Assembly (NCBI RefSeq): GCF_004379255.2
Contig: NC_056034.1
Coordinates: 33,607,262 to 33,671,261 of the forward strand
Reading direction: 5' to 3'
Source: Salvia splendens
Taxonomy: Eukaryota > Streptophyta > Magnoliopsida > Lamiales > Lamiaceae
Length of the DNA stretch: 64,000 nt
Shown one piece after another: positions 23,639-35,889 of the stretch. The notes beneath the pieces were generated by a model. It saw nothing but the letters and a program-made list of their open reading frames with translations. It was not told where the DNA came from and searched no databases. The position numbers were made by a program, and so were the translations under genes. Position 1 is the first letter of the stretch, and each line of letters begins with the position of its first letter.

Positions 23639-26600
23639 CTAGTATCAACACCCGTGCTATGCACGGAACATAAGATTTTCAAATTTCAAATAAGTAAATA
23701 AAGATATAAAAAAAGTATGAGTAGTTAGAATAAAATATTAGTAGTAAAAATAAATACACAATAGAAAGAGAAGAAAATAAAACATGTGTAAATAAAGACC
23801 AAAAAGTAAAAATCGGATAAATGGAACAAAATAAATAGCTCAACAAAATGTGATCAACAAAAAATAAATATTTATATGTAGGGACCAAATCTTAGGAAAA
23901 CAACAACACACCAATAGTTCATAAGCTTTGAAAAACTTCTTTGTAGACAACAATTTATACTACTCCATAAATCTCATAGATTCGTAGACACATTTTATTA
24001 TTCATAAAAAGTTTTTGAGATTTTAAATCGGCATATAATACGAATAAGACTACAAATACTCCCTCCGTCACCCAAAGATTGTCTCACTTTGACCGGACAC
24101 GGGTTTTTAAAAATAAAATGAAAAGTGAGTTGATAGTGAAATATGGGTCTTACTTTTATATATTAGTTTTATAATAAAATGTGAGTAAGAATGAGTTAGT
24201 GGAATATGGAGCTCACTACTAAAAATGGTATAAAGTAAAATTAGACAAATTTTGTGGGACAGGCGGAAATGGAAAAATGAGACAATCTTTGTGGGACGGA
24301 GGAAGTAATTAACTAATATGATTATGCTCAAAAATAAAATACTTAACACAATTAACATTTTATAGTTTGCCATAAAAGAACTCCAAATAATTCCCAAAGA
24401 AAAACCTGACCAAACGAATCCAATACTACAAACTCCGTCAATCTTTATCCCGACCAAACAATTGAATATTTATTTCTCGTATACTATTGAATTAATATAG
24501 GATATTAAATAAAAACATGCCACAACAAAAATAAGTAGCCCAATAAATATAACACTACAACCCAAATTAAACTAAAATCTCATACAATACAGTCCAAATC
24601 CAATAAAATCATGGCCCAATTATTAATTGAAAAAGGCCCAAAAACAAAAAAATGGCCCAAACAATTTACCAACAATTAATACCAATACTTTATAATATTA
24701 AATGACAAAAAAATAAACTTACGTAAGACTAATCATCTTAGCAGATAACTAAAATTTAATTACACCTACATATCAAATTAATAAAGTAAAGTAATGAAAT
24801 ATTTAGAAAATCCCTCTCTCTCTCGACAGAAACCCTAGGGACCTTTATTCCTCCTGTCGCCTCCCTCTTCCTCCACCACCACAACTCGCCTCCCTCTTCC
24901 TCTACCACGACAAAGCCAACGACCGGCAATCATATACACTACAACAGATCTCCAAAGATACATCCTAAATCACAATAGATTTACCCTAATCCTCGAAAAT
25001 TAATACTTCAAAACGCACCAAAATCTGGAAAAATGAAGAGAATCACACAATGTACAGAGGTAGCAAAGAACGGAGGGCGCCGGAAAGGATGGAGTCTCCA
25101 GTGAAAACACAAAAACATCGACGGCGGTCAATGCATAACGGTAATTCAAAACTTTATCAAAACCCTCTCATATTCATTCTTCTACACGATTCTCACAAAT
25201 TAGACTAAATCTAAGTAGGAATGAGGACACAGTGATTAAGAAATCGGATGCTTTTGGAGCCGGCGAAACACCAAGTGGTAATTTTAATCCATTTCCAGAA
25301 CTAAATCGTCGCCTTATTTCTATATGAGTGTCCAATGTTGAATAGAACCTTGCAAATATGAGCTTAATTCAGAAAGGATTTTTTCTTCATTAAGCTCCTA
25401 TATGAAAAAACATGAATTTGTTTATAGAAGACGTAACACAACGGTTTCTTCAATGCATGCTTAAAATATTTACTAAACAGCTTTAAAGATGGACTTAAAT
25501 GGCGTTTCTATATATTTTAGTCATAATTTTACACAAAAACAACATCTAATGCCATTGTTGAAAATACTAAATTTTTAGCTTTTTTCAACAGAGGGATCAA
25601 TGTTTAAAAGCTCAACATAAAGGAATCAAAAAGAAAATCAGGAAATAAGATAGAAAGAAAATCAGGAAATAAGATGAGTACCTAAACTTGAATGTTTTAA
25701 GTCCTCAAATGGCAAACTGAAATAAGATGAGTACCTAAACTTGAATGTGTTAAGTCCTCAAAGGGAAAACTCTTGAGTATTGCAGATTTTTTCAACTTCT
25801 TCAATGATTATTCCTTTGATATGTGTATCCAGATAGAGATTATAGGGTAATATGACAAATAAATGAAAATGGAGCTAAGATTTAGAAGGTATAGAACTAC
25901 TTCTAAACCATGATGACCTTACACTCTGTAAACAGATTATATATATAGGATAAAGAAGAAGGTTGTGAGAATTATAGATAAGTAAAAACTGAGAGACAAA
26001 TGATAATGAGAATGATAAAAATTTAAAGGGTTAAGACTACACATAAACCAAGGAGACCTTTCAGTTTATCATGGTTATCAACAATCTAAACCCTGCAAAA
26101 TAGGCTTACATAAGGCACCTTAGAATTACTGATGTGGTAATAATAAATTTTATAAAAATGACTCCAAATTAAACTTAAATCAATTGTTTGCTGATTGAAT
26201 GTTTAAATTATGAGCTTAAGAGATTAATAGAAGCAGAACAAGTATACAGATTTGTTTTTATTAGAATACAGGGTTCTCTGACACATATTATTGAATTAAA
26301 TATACACAGATGTTTTAGCTATTTTCCAACTACTGTTTGTGAATTCCAGAGACTTAACTTGTAAAAGGTCATCCTTTAACTTCTACATTGCTTCTAAATA
26401 GGAAAAAAGGACGGTGAATACTAATATTGGACTTAAATGGTGCATCTATATATTTCTTTAAATTTTGTGATTCAAATAATGTTAATCCACTGCCCACTTG
26501 TGAATTACAGGAAGATAATGCTATTTTGCTAATGAAAAACACTGATAGGGATGGATTGCATAGATAGATGGTTGCAATCTTTTTATAATACACACAGTTT

Positions 26601-27263
26601 TTTTAATAGATTTAGTAGTATTCTTCTAAGTTGAAAAATTTTAAGTAAGTTAAGTGCATAGAACAATTGAACTCAACTGCATTCAAAATTGGAGCAGTAG
26701 TTAACACAAATTGCCATACCAACTTCTGTCAATTTCTTTAACTATGTCAATCATATTTTCAAAGAGTTTAGTATAACATAACAAAGAAAAAAAAGCTTCA
26801 TATTAGAATTCTTGCAGTAATATACATTATATACCATGAATGCAAAATTTATTGAATAATATACTAATCTATTATCTTCTGATTTCAGCAGGCTAAGGGG
26901 TAGACAACACTAAAGATATGACCCTTTGAATGAGAAGAAGCAACCAAAGAATGAAGTTTGATGAGCTTAAAAGATAAGTTATTCATAATTCAGTAATATA
27001 GGCAATAGAAACTGAAGTAGTATATTCAAAATTCTGAGTGCTTTTGATTATGTTTGCATGATATACTTGCTTAAATCATGATTAATAGACATTAGTGAAT
27101 ACAAATGCATATAAAACTTTAAACATAAAGTTATGGAAATGATTCTAACTCTAGGACTTGATAATTGATACTCCTCTACTAGCTTGCATCATATTTTCAA
27201 GTGAATAAACAGAGTCAAACAATAAGGATGTAATAAGAGGGAAATGTCTGAAAAATAAATAAA
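23639..27263 (-). mobile_element. Helitron, copy A, 3' portion (minus strand)
   Basis: On the minus strand the element ends with a short hairpin (CCGTGC-ATA-GCACGG, 23652-23666) nine bases before CTAG, with host T next. This is the standard Helitron 3' terminus. The body is noncoding; no Rep/helicase is present, so it is non-autonomous. The interior contains 5'-UTR-like sequence (GAAACCCTAGGGACC, about 24830) and exon-like AG-bordered segments, which may be captured host gene fragments. Compared with copy B it carries an extra ~56-bp tandem duplication near 25680-25765. It is interrupted at 27263/27264 by the gypsy derivative; the rest continues at about 34637. Confidence 0.8.
24057..24307. 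mobile_element. Stowaway-type MITE inside Helitron copy A
   Basis: TACTCCCTCCGTCACCCAAAG at the left pairs with CTTTGTGGGACGGAGGAAGTA at the right; inner arms GATTGTCTCA and TGAGACAATC also pair. The same element is at 36729-36985 in copy B, so it was in place before the duplication. Confidence 0.9.
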
Positions 27264-30200
27264 TGTAACGACCCGCTAAGCCGATATTATTATAAACTAT
27301 ATTATTAGCTTGATTATCTATATAAGTAACTTTTATGCGATTAAATCCGAGCTACGATAGATTGTCGTCGTTATTTGTTTTGACGATAGACAAGTGAATA
27401 GAATCCACAAATATATAATACACCTATATGAATATAATAAATTTAAATGAATAAATAAATAAGATCCAAAAATTCAAAATCTTGATGTCCGATACATCCA
27501 ACAAAATCTAATACATCCTGCGTTTTAAGAAAATCAGGTACTTCAACGAGGACAGCCTCGAACAGGAACCGAGTATACCTACACCAAATTAAATGAATAA
27601 GTGGACAAATACTAAAATAATTACTTTAATAAACTAATTAAAATAAAAAAAAGGAGAGAGAGGGCAGATCTAGTGGATCGATTTTTTTTAGACACGGCAT
27701 TTAATTAGTGCAGACAAATTATATTCCTTCCTGACTAAGGAGAATAACAAATCATATTCCTTCCTTCCTGACGAAGGCAAATCAAATCATATTCCTTGCT
27801 ACACCGTCACTTTTACTCCATCTCCATGCATTGTATATAGACACACAATCATTTTTTTTTCACTCAACCACGGTTAAAACCGTTCCTTCCCCCTCACTCC
27901 ATAAATCTCACCCACATCACCGTCACACGCCTTTTTCAATATATCTCACCACCCTAATCTCCTCCATCCCACTTTTCGACACCACAAACTCCACACAACA
28001 CCATAAGAGAGCAGCGAGGGGGAAGGGAAAGGAGCAGGCGAGTGGTAACAGCAAGGACAGCCACAACCGAGGAGGATTCACCCACGTTAAGGTAAATTCC
28101 TCAACACCCCATATCCTCTGCATCATGATAGGCAGCCAAGTGCATAGCTCCAAGAACATAGAATTTCACTAAGAACATCACAGGCATCTCAAGAACATGG
28201 AGTCATAAGGTTGCCACAACACCATAGCATAGCTACTGCCAAACCACCAACATGACGCTCCCATCATAGACCCCAAAGAGGAAACACAGCAGTCAAACTC
28301 TCTCCAATCAGAAAAGTTTGTCACCCTTATTAACCGAAAATTCTAAGTTTAACGGAATAATTAAAAGGGAAAGAGAGCAAAAGAACTTAACTTTATAATG
28401 ATAACGTATATTGCGGGACGTTTCGGGGTGGTTCCGGGCGTGTTCGGGGCTGCGCGGTGCCTGGCCGGCGCCTGGACTCCCGGCGACGGCAGGAGGGTGG
28501 CCGCTCCAGCGGCTGGGTTGCCTCCACTCCAGGAGCGACGACCGACGGCGACGGAGCAGCAGCGGTGGCCGACGGCGAGCTGCAGCGGGCGACGGCGGCG
28601 TTCCTCCTCGCTGCGGCAGCAGCTTCTCCCGGCGACTCTGCGACAGCGGACGGACAGAGGCAGCAGCAGCTGGCGACTTCCTGGCGACCGCCGCGGCAGC
28701 TCCGACGGCAGCGTCGAGCCGGAGAGAGAGCGACGAAAGGGGGATGGCTTCTGCGATTGAGGGAGGCGGGTAGAGAGAGAAGAAAGAAGAAAGAAGATAG
28801 TGGGAGAGAGAGTTGACCGATTTGGGGAAAATGGGAGTCAAAATTGGGCAATTGTATTGATAAAAGAATTTGGGCCTGATAGAAATCCATGGGTTCCATC
28901 CTAAAACCAATTGGTGATAGGAGGAGGGGCACATGAGACTTATATATTAGTTTCAGTTTTCTCTTGACACCGATGTGGGACAGTTATATGTTATATTTTT
29001 AGTTTCAATTGCCAACACCCTCCCTCAAACCCTTCAAGGTGAACATTGGAGGGGTTGGACTTTTTTTTCTAATCGATTAGACAATCGGCCCAAATTTTTT
29101 CGATCGGTTGGACCACTTGGCCAAAATTTTTTGAAGTCCAGATATACTGCTGGGTCAGTCATTTTTCCAGTTTCGGCCCAGAAATACTGCTGGGTCAGTT
29201 TTTTTTTGTTTCGGCCCAGATATACTGCTGGGTCAGTTAAATATGACCCACAGTCGGTGACCCGCTCTGATACCATGATAGAAATCAATGGGTTCCATCC
29301 TAAAACCAATTGGTGATAGGAGGAGGGGCCCATGAGACTTATATATTAGTTTCAGTTTTCTCTTGACACCGATGTGGGACAGTTATATGTTATATTTTTA
29401 GTTTCAATTGCCAACAGGGCCTTTACTTGTTTTCTTGGGCCTAATAATTAAAATGGGATGGTTGCTAGATTGGGCTCCTTTATTTGTTTAATTGGGGCTT
29501 TTAAATTAAATGAAAAGTAAGAGGTGAGGTAAATAATTAAGTCTTGGGCTTTTAAATAAATCTTTGGGCCGATAATTAATCGTGACAAAATTATTTAATT
29601 AATCCCGGAATATTTCGAAGGATAAATAATTTTATCCTAAGTCCGAAATAAATATAGTTCGAGGAGAAATGGTTGCGATAATTTAATTATGCACTTTTAA
29701 ATTATTTTGAGGATTTTATTTCGATATCGTGGAGGGAAATACGAGGAGCCAACGGAGGAATTATGGGCGTAAGCGGCCGACCGGCGTCTCAAGCGACGCC
29801 TTGGGCGGCCGCTAAATAATATAAAAAAAATAAATAAAATACGCGAAAATCGAGAAGCGAGATAAAAGACTTTAATGAGGGTGCATGCATTCTAATTTAA
29901 GTAGTTTTGTCCTTGAGTCTAATTAGTGTATTATTATACTGTGATTTTTTTAAAGGGGTGCTTTCGCAAGTAAAGTCGGAACGAAAGATTCAAGTTAAGG
30001 AATCTAAACGATCAAGGTGAGCTTTCCTATACCAAAAATACAAATCGTATTTTATGAAAACACGAACACATGTTCGTGATTCTTAAAGATGTTATCTTGT
30101 CATAAATGTTTTTGTATGATGCCTATCTGTTTGGCTAAGGCCAAAGAAATTATGAATGATGATATAAGTCGAATTCGGGTCCCAGTGAGGGTGGTGTCCC

Positions 30201-30849
30201 CGCTCGGACTAGTGTACACAAGCTACCTCTGACATGTTGGGCAGAGCAGGTGACCGAGGAAGGTGGCCACCTTCCCGGCACAAGAATACCTCTGACATGT
30301 TGGGCAGAGAAGGTGACCGTGCGAGAACACCATCTCGACGGCACAATGTGATCAGATATGGCTAAGTACAGGAAAAAGGGACTGTAGTCCAATGTGATAT
30401 TTTTAGTAAGCTCGGGTCTTTTCAATAACACCCCCGAGTGTTACTGTGATGATGGCATGACAATATTTTCAAATGTATATGTGTAATTTTCGGCAATGTG
30501 TTCACTGAGTACTTTTTGTACTCAGCCCTGCATATATTTCTAAATGTGCAGGTTGAGCAGCGAAGTGGTGGGGGAAGTGCTATTGAGACAAGACATTTAA
30601 TTCAGTCAGATTTTGACTCTCGGAGGTTCATGTCTTCATACATGGAACCGCGTTCATTTGCTTTCGTTGTGTATCTTAAAAGACTCAAGTCTATTTTGTT
30701 CAAAACTCTGATTTTATTTCGAGCTTTTCCCATTTGTTTGGAGCTATGGTCGAGTTGTGTTGCTTTTCCCCTTTCTTCCCTGCTTCTTTAAATCATCCCC
30801 TAGTCGCGATCAACCGTGTTTTCTATCCTTAGAAAATGCGGTCGTGACA
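27264..30849 (+). repeat. 5' LTR of the gypsy derivative
   Basis: It begins TGTAACGACCCGCTAAG and ends GGTCGTGACA directly before the primer binding site. Excluding the nested TRIM and its target duplication it is about 3.04 kb, long even for Tekay-type LTRs. A TATA-like TGTATATAGACAC near 27832 may be the promoter. It includes a GC-rich island (28395-28770) and a short direct repeat (ACCTCTGACATGTTGGGCAG, about 30222 and 30290). Confidence 0.85.
28877..29416 (-). mobile_element. TRIM retrotransposon nested in the gypsy LTR
   Basis: Two 141-bp LTRs (28877-29017 and 29276-29416) differ at only two positions by eye. On the minus strand the primer site TGGTATCAGAGC (complement of 29264-29275) abuts one LTR, and the polypurine tract (GAGGGAGGG) abuts the other. 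A perfect 5-bp target duplication GGGCC flanks the element (28872-28876 and 29417-29421). The 258-bp interior has three copies of a CTGGGTCAGT-type repeat. It is complete, noncoding and young. It belongs to the same family as 10793-11229. Confidence 0.95.
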
Positions 30850-32216
30850 GAGTGGTATCAGAGCATTCTTTCTCGCTCTGAACCCGAGAGTCTTCTTTGA
30901 AAATCTTTGGTCTAGCCTCGTTCCACTAGACTGTCTAATCGATGAAAATGCTCTTAGCACTCCCACCACTCGCACTCAACGAGGAAAAATATAACTTGTT
31001 CTTTTTCAAAAGAAAGTCAAGATGTTTAAAAGTTTGAAATGGAGAAATAACTCATGCAGTTAATTTGAGTGAACAGATGAAAATACCAAGTTTACAGAAA
31101 GAGTTAGTATGCTTTTCTTGGCTAAAGACTGTGAATGCATGAATAAAAGAAGTAACTTTCCTGAATGGAAAAAGGTACTGAAATATGAAAGTATAAAGTA
31201 TACGAGTCTGGTACCAATTGGTGAAATGACATCTCTTTTTGAGTTAGTCATTGAATCATGTTGCAAGTAGGGGGAAATCGAAATTTCCAAAAACTTAGAA
31301 TACTTAGTTATGCGTTCCTTCTAGAACACAATATGAACTCGAACTTAGAAGTACAGTATGAACATTTCTCACTTTCTCGAGCGACGAAAAGAAAGGACGC
31401 GATAAGAAAGAAACTTCGTCACGAGAAAAGCAATTCAACATAGAACAAACGATGTTTCTAGAAAGATGGTAGGGGTTAGATGCCTTTTTCTACATCCCAA
31501 TGACATGAATAATCTGGGTTAGCCATTGTCTTTCTTGACAATTCAATCACTCCAAAGGATCATACCTTTGATCCAACTAAGCGATGTACACATACATAGC
31601 AAGAAAATATGATTACAATGTAAAGAAAGAACCTAGCTCTATAATATAAGTAAGCAGAAACGACGTGTTACGAGGATGACCGCTATGACGAACCAAGAGT
31701 ACCAAAGAGTTGTAATCCCCACATATGGTCAGCTGACGTGATCGTAAAGTGAAAGTAGCGTGTGACCAAAGTTTCCCATAACTCAGTTACCATTCTCTAT
31801 AAAGAATTAAACAAGGGAGTATCACCATTGTAGTTAACCAAGAAGATTCATCAGCAACACTTATTTTGATTCCCATGAATTTCATTTTCTCGTATTCCCC
31901 TTGATCAAAATACTTTTGTTGAATAAAGACCTTAAATGACTTCCTTTGCAAGGTAACGTGTCATTATATTTCCTCTTCTATGTCAAGGTTGTGAATCACT
32001 TTCAGTTTTGAGCTTGCTCCCTCATGTTTTCTAATAACCTCCAGTGACTACAGTCCTTCTTTACTCGTTTTGTATAAAAGTAATACTTTGACTCTCTGAA
32101 TTCTTGCCACCAAACTCCTATACTAGGAGCTGCTTTATTTATAGCTTTTAGAATGAACATGTTTCCCTAAACTATTGTCTCTTCAATGATGATATATTCT
32201 TCAAAGACCCTTATTA

Positions 32217-32822
32217 GACCTTTAGTGTTTTCAAATGTGCTTGTTGACAAGCTCTTTAATTTATAAAGAACAGTCCCCTCTTCTTATTTCCACTATAATT
32301 ATTCCATCATGCTTTGAGCTCTTTAGTAACTCCAAGTCTAAAGTAATTTGCTCTCTTCCCGAACTAGTTTGCTCTGGTTGTCTTCTCTACTTGTTAATTT
32401 CCGTGATTTGGTTATAAACTTTATGAATTCATTAACGTGATATAGTATCACGATGTTGTTGACCCTAAAGAGTAGTTCCTTGTTATTCTTCTTTCTCAAA
32501 TCCACATGAGCCCAATCATTTTCAGTCTTACTATATTGGAGCAACCATCTGGTGAGACCTTAAACCTTTTTAATTGACCCTTTGTGTTTTCAGACATACT
32601 TATTGACAAGCTCTTTATTTTACATGAGTACTCTCATCTTCTGAATTCAAATATGACTGTTGTCTCTTGATCTGAGATTTTCTACAAGCTCCATGTTAAA
32701 GCTGGCACATTGCTTCTCCCTTGGCTAGTTTCCTCTTGTTGCCCTCTTTATTAGTTAGTTTCCCTGAATTGCTTATAAACTCTAAAAATTTCGTTAATAT
32801 GATCTTCTATCACAGTGTTGTC
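32217..32822. repeat. Diverged direct repeat, offset about 359 bp, inside the gypsy derivative
   Basis: The segment GTGTTTTCAAATGTGCTTGT...GACAAGCTCTTTA at 32225 recurs at 32584. Matching continues through TTTGAGCTCTTTAGT-like, CTAGTTTGCTCTGGTTG/CTAGTTTCCTCTTGTTG, and GATATAGTATCACGATGTTG/GATCTTCTATCACAGTGTTG. Divergence is substantial. The segment occupies the place where gag-pol would be expected and has no recognised coding potential on either strand. Confidence 0.65.
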
Positions 32823-33342
32823 GAGTAAATTGCAATTGTTTGTTTTTCCTATTCTTTTCAAATATTTGTAACCAACCATCTCAGGTCTTCCTGTTATCAT
32901 CTGGGGATACTAGAAACTTTTCTACTTCACTTTTCATTTTGATTATATTATTGTCAACCTATTATTGACATCTGCATTCTATTCATCATACCCTCACTTT
33001 CGCAATCTATTCCATCTGGCAAGCTCTTACCACAATAAAACTTCCAAGTTCTATGGGTATAGCTCAAGCCCTTTGAAGTTGTATCTTTTCTTTTCCGGGA
33101 GTGAGCATAATGAGCCCAATTGAGCCTAGTCTTTGCACTTCATGAAAACCTTTGTTGCAAGCTACTGGTGAAAGTTTGTGGTGAACCAAACACTCGCGTA
33201 ATTGAAATAATTATAATTGTTTTGTTTTCATGGTTACCTTGGAGCCTACACAAAGCAAGAACGATTCGAATATTTCTCTTGGAATCCCAAATTCAGTTCC
33301 TATCAAAGTTAAAACTGTTAGACCACCTCTAAATTTCCTCGT

Positions 33343-33372
33343 GTGAGACCCTCAAGGAAGCGCAAGACCGCA

Positions 33373-33403
<31 letters not shown>

Positions 33404-33868
33404 AAAAATCCTACGCCGATGAGCGTCGAACGGAATTGAAATTTAACATCAGGGAGAAGGTCTTCTTGAAAGTGTCCCCTTCCAAAGGAATAACCAGATT
33501 TGGACTCAAGGGAAAGCTGAAACCACGATTTATTGGACCCTATGAAATTCTGGAAGAAGTGGGCCCAGTAGCATATCGCTTGGCATTACCACCCAACTTT
33601 GGGAACGTACACAACGTATTCCACGTCTCCCAATGTCGAAGGTATATGTTCGACAAAAAAAAATGTGATGCGCCACGAAGAAATCGCTCTAGAGCCTAAC
33701 CTGAGTTAAGAAGAAAAGCCGGTAGAAATACTAGATCGAAAGGTGCAGCAGCTTCGGAACAAGTCGATTACTACAGTGAAGGTTTTGGAAAAAAACCACG
33801 GACAGGAAGAAGCAACATGGGAACTAGAAGAGAAAATGAAGGAGAAATATCCCGAGCTTTTTGTCTAA
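33343..33868 (+). pseudogene. Integrase C-terminus plus chromodomain of a gypsy chromovirus, broken
   Basis: After an A-rich stretch, [22 protein letters not shown], then [18 protein letters not shown] and YRLALPP...VHNVFHVSQ match the integrase C-terminal region of Tekay-type chromoviruses. A frameshift near the A-run at 33655-33662, and a stop, separate this from a chromodomain-like tail (EKPVEILDRKVQQLRNKSI, EEATWELEEKM, YPELF) ending at 33868. Chromodomains guide integration to chromatin marks. This remnant cannot make a working enzyme. Confidence 0.85.
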
Positions 33869-33914
33869 ACACTTGCTAAATTTCGGGACGAAATTTCTTT
33901 TAAGAGAGGTAGAA

Positions 33915-34636
33915 TGTAACGACCCGCTAAGCCGATATTATTATAAACTATATTATTAGCTTGATTATCTATATAAGTAACTTTTATGCGATTAAATCCG
34001 AGCTACGATAGATTGCCGTCGTTATTTGTTTTGACGATAGACAAGTGAATAGAATCCACAAATATATAATACACCTATATGAATATAATAAATTTAAATG
34101 AATAAATAAATAAGATCCTAAAATTCAAAATCTTGATGTCCGATACATCCAACAAAAGTCCAACAAAATTTAATACATCCTGCGTTTTAAGAAAATCGGG
34201 TACTTCAACGAGGACAGCCTCGAACAGGAACCGAGTATACCTACACCAAATTAAATGAATAAGTGGACAAATACTAAAATAATTACTTTAATAAACTAAT
34301 TAAAATATAAAAAAAAGGAGAGATAGGGCAGATCTAGTGGATCGATTTTTTTTAGACACGACATTTAATTAGTGCAGACAAATTATATTCCTTCCTGACT
34401 AAGGAGAATAACAAATCATATTCCTTCCTTCCTGACGAAGGCAAATCAAATCATATTCCTTGCTACACCGTCACTTTTACTCCATCTCTATGCATTGTAT
34501 ATAGACACACAATCATTTTTTTTCACTCAACCACGGTTAAAACCGTTCCTTCCCCCTCACTCCATAAATCTCTCCCACATCACCGTCACACGCCTTTTTC
34601 AATATATCTCACCACCCTAATCTCCTCCACCCCACT
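33915..34636 (+). repeat. 3' LTR of the gypsy derivative, truncated
   Basis: It repeats the first ~720 bp of the 5' LTR (27264-27980) with few differences, including one short duplication (CCAACAAAAGTCCAACAAAA, near 34150). It stops at CCCACTA, where the sequence switches to Helitron DNA (CATGGAAAAGATGC). CACT is shared at the breakpoint, consistent with a deletion through microhomology. Confidence 0.85.
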
Positions 34637-35889
34637 ACATGGAAAAGATGCAAATGGCCTAACATCATCCAAAAGTGCCAAGTTCAGTGACAACAAAAAA
34701 TACAACTAAAAAACATAAGATGGGGATGCAAAACACAAAAAAAAAACCACTTCTGCCTTCCCTCCTAATTAAGACCACCAAAGGGATGAATATATTGCAT
34801 ACTGTCTGCAAATTTATGTATCTGAATTTATGGTTCACACGGCTTGACACTTTTTGAGATTTTTTTCAGGGACAAATTGTAATGGAAGTAAATCTTGGAT
34901 AACAAAGTATTATTTCATAACTTCATTAAGGTAATTAATCTTATACAGTTTCTGATTGTCATTTAGAAAATGAATTTAAGACATATTTTTTTATTTATAA
35001 AATTAAAAGGTTTTGAAAATGAATAAAGGTGAGTTGAGGCCCATATCCATACTCTTGCGGAAAAACATAGATGTGGATGCTCTAATACTCCATCAATTAG
35101 CATGGCGATCTTATTTCCATAATAAAGACGAATGATGTCCATATAATCGTAAACTCAATTCAATATTATATTTACTTCTCTATATTTACATATCAATAAC
35201 ATGAAAAAATAATGACTCAAACATAAAGATGAGTATTAATATCATGAAATTCTTAAAATTAAAATAGTAAAATTTAGTTCCTAGTAATATTAATATGTCA
35301 TATATTAAACTTGTACTAATGAATAATGATATAGTGAACTGAACGATGAGTTCTAATATTTATAAAGAAAAGGAGAAAATATTCAATATACTATAGCTTT
35401 AAAATATTAAATAGATGGGTTAAAACATGTGAATATTTATTTTGTTCGAGGTTTGATTGTACTGTTCCAAAAATTAAGAATTTGAATAAGTTAGATTTGA
35501 AAAGTAAATAATTTAAACAAAATTGTGATATACACTCAATTAGTATTAACTTTAAGGATTGATACATGCCGCCACAAATTTTTTTTTTTAATTAGCAAGG
35601 GTATCTACTGGCGGAGCCAGTGACTATTCCCGAGTTGATTTATAGGCACTTTGATGGGTGAGACAGTTGACCCAAAGATTAAAGTTGCTTCATACCATTT
35701 GGTTAAGGATGAGCGAGTCTCATATCATTCGACCACACTCCTTGAGTCCAGTCTCATTTAAACCACAACTAATTTTGATAATTATCATTTGAGAAAAAGT
35801 GAAGTTGCATATTACTTAAAGTAAATGAGTTTATTTATTAAAAGTAATTCAAAATTTTTTAAAAAAACTACTCTCCTCGTCCCATAAAA
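34637..35889. other. Remainder of duplicated block, copy A
   Basis: 34637-35018 matches 39941-40324 (Helitron interior). It then jumps to sequence matching 41850 onward: the last ~65 bp of a Harbinger MITE (35017-35082, ending GTGGATGCTC then TAA) and flanking DNA matching 41916-42749. About 1.5 kb present in copy B, including the Helitron 5' end and most of the MITE, is missing here. It ends 20 bp into a Stowaway MITE (CTCTCCTCGTCCCATAAAA). No genes. Confidence 0.85.

Larger units (their letters stand above)
27264..34636 (+). mobile_element. Non-autonomous gypsy chromovirus (Tekay/Del-like, LARD-like) inserted in Helitron copy A
   Basis: The 5' LTR runs 27264-30849 (TGTAAC...GTGACA, 3586 bp including a nested TRIM). 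A Met-tRNA primer site TGGTATCAGAGC is at 30853-30864, and a polypurine tract AAGAGAGGTAGAA ends at 33914. A 3' LTR begins at 33915 and matches the 5' LTR for about 720 bp, then stops at 34636. Copy B shows the empty site, plus about 75 bp that are lost in copy A. So a deletion removed the rest of the 3' LTR and some flank. Between primer site and PPT there are about 3 kb but no gag, protease, RT or RNase H; only an integrase tail with chromodomain remains. Movement would have required proteins from a relative. Confidence 0.88.

Noticed and set aside
28308..28934. Five overlapping ORFs up to 208 codons in the gypsy LTR
   Set aside because: GC-rich DNA gives open frames on both strands; none resembles a known protein, and it lies inside an LTR. 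Kept only as a finding about the GC island.
32200..32830. Possible CRISPR-like or satellite array
   Set aside because: There are only two diverged copies of a long unit, with no regular short repeats and spacers.
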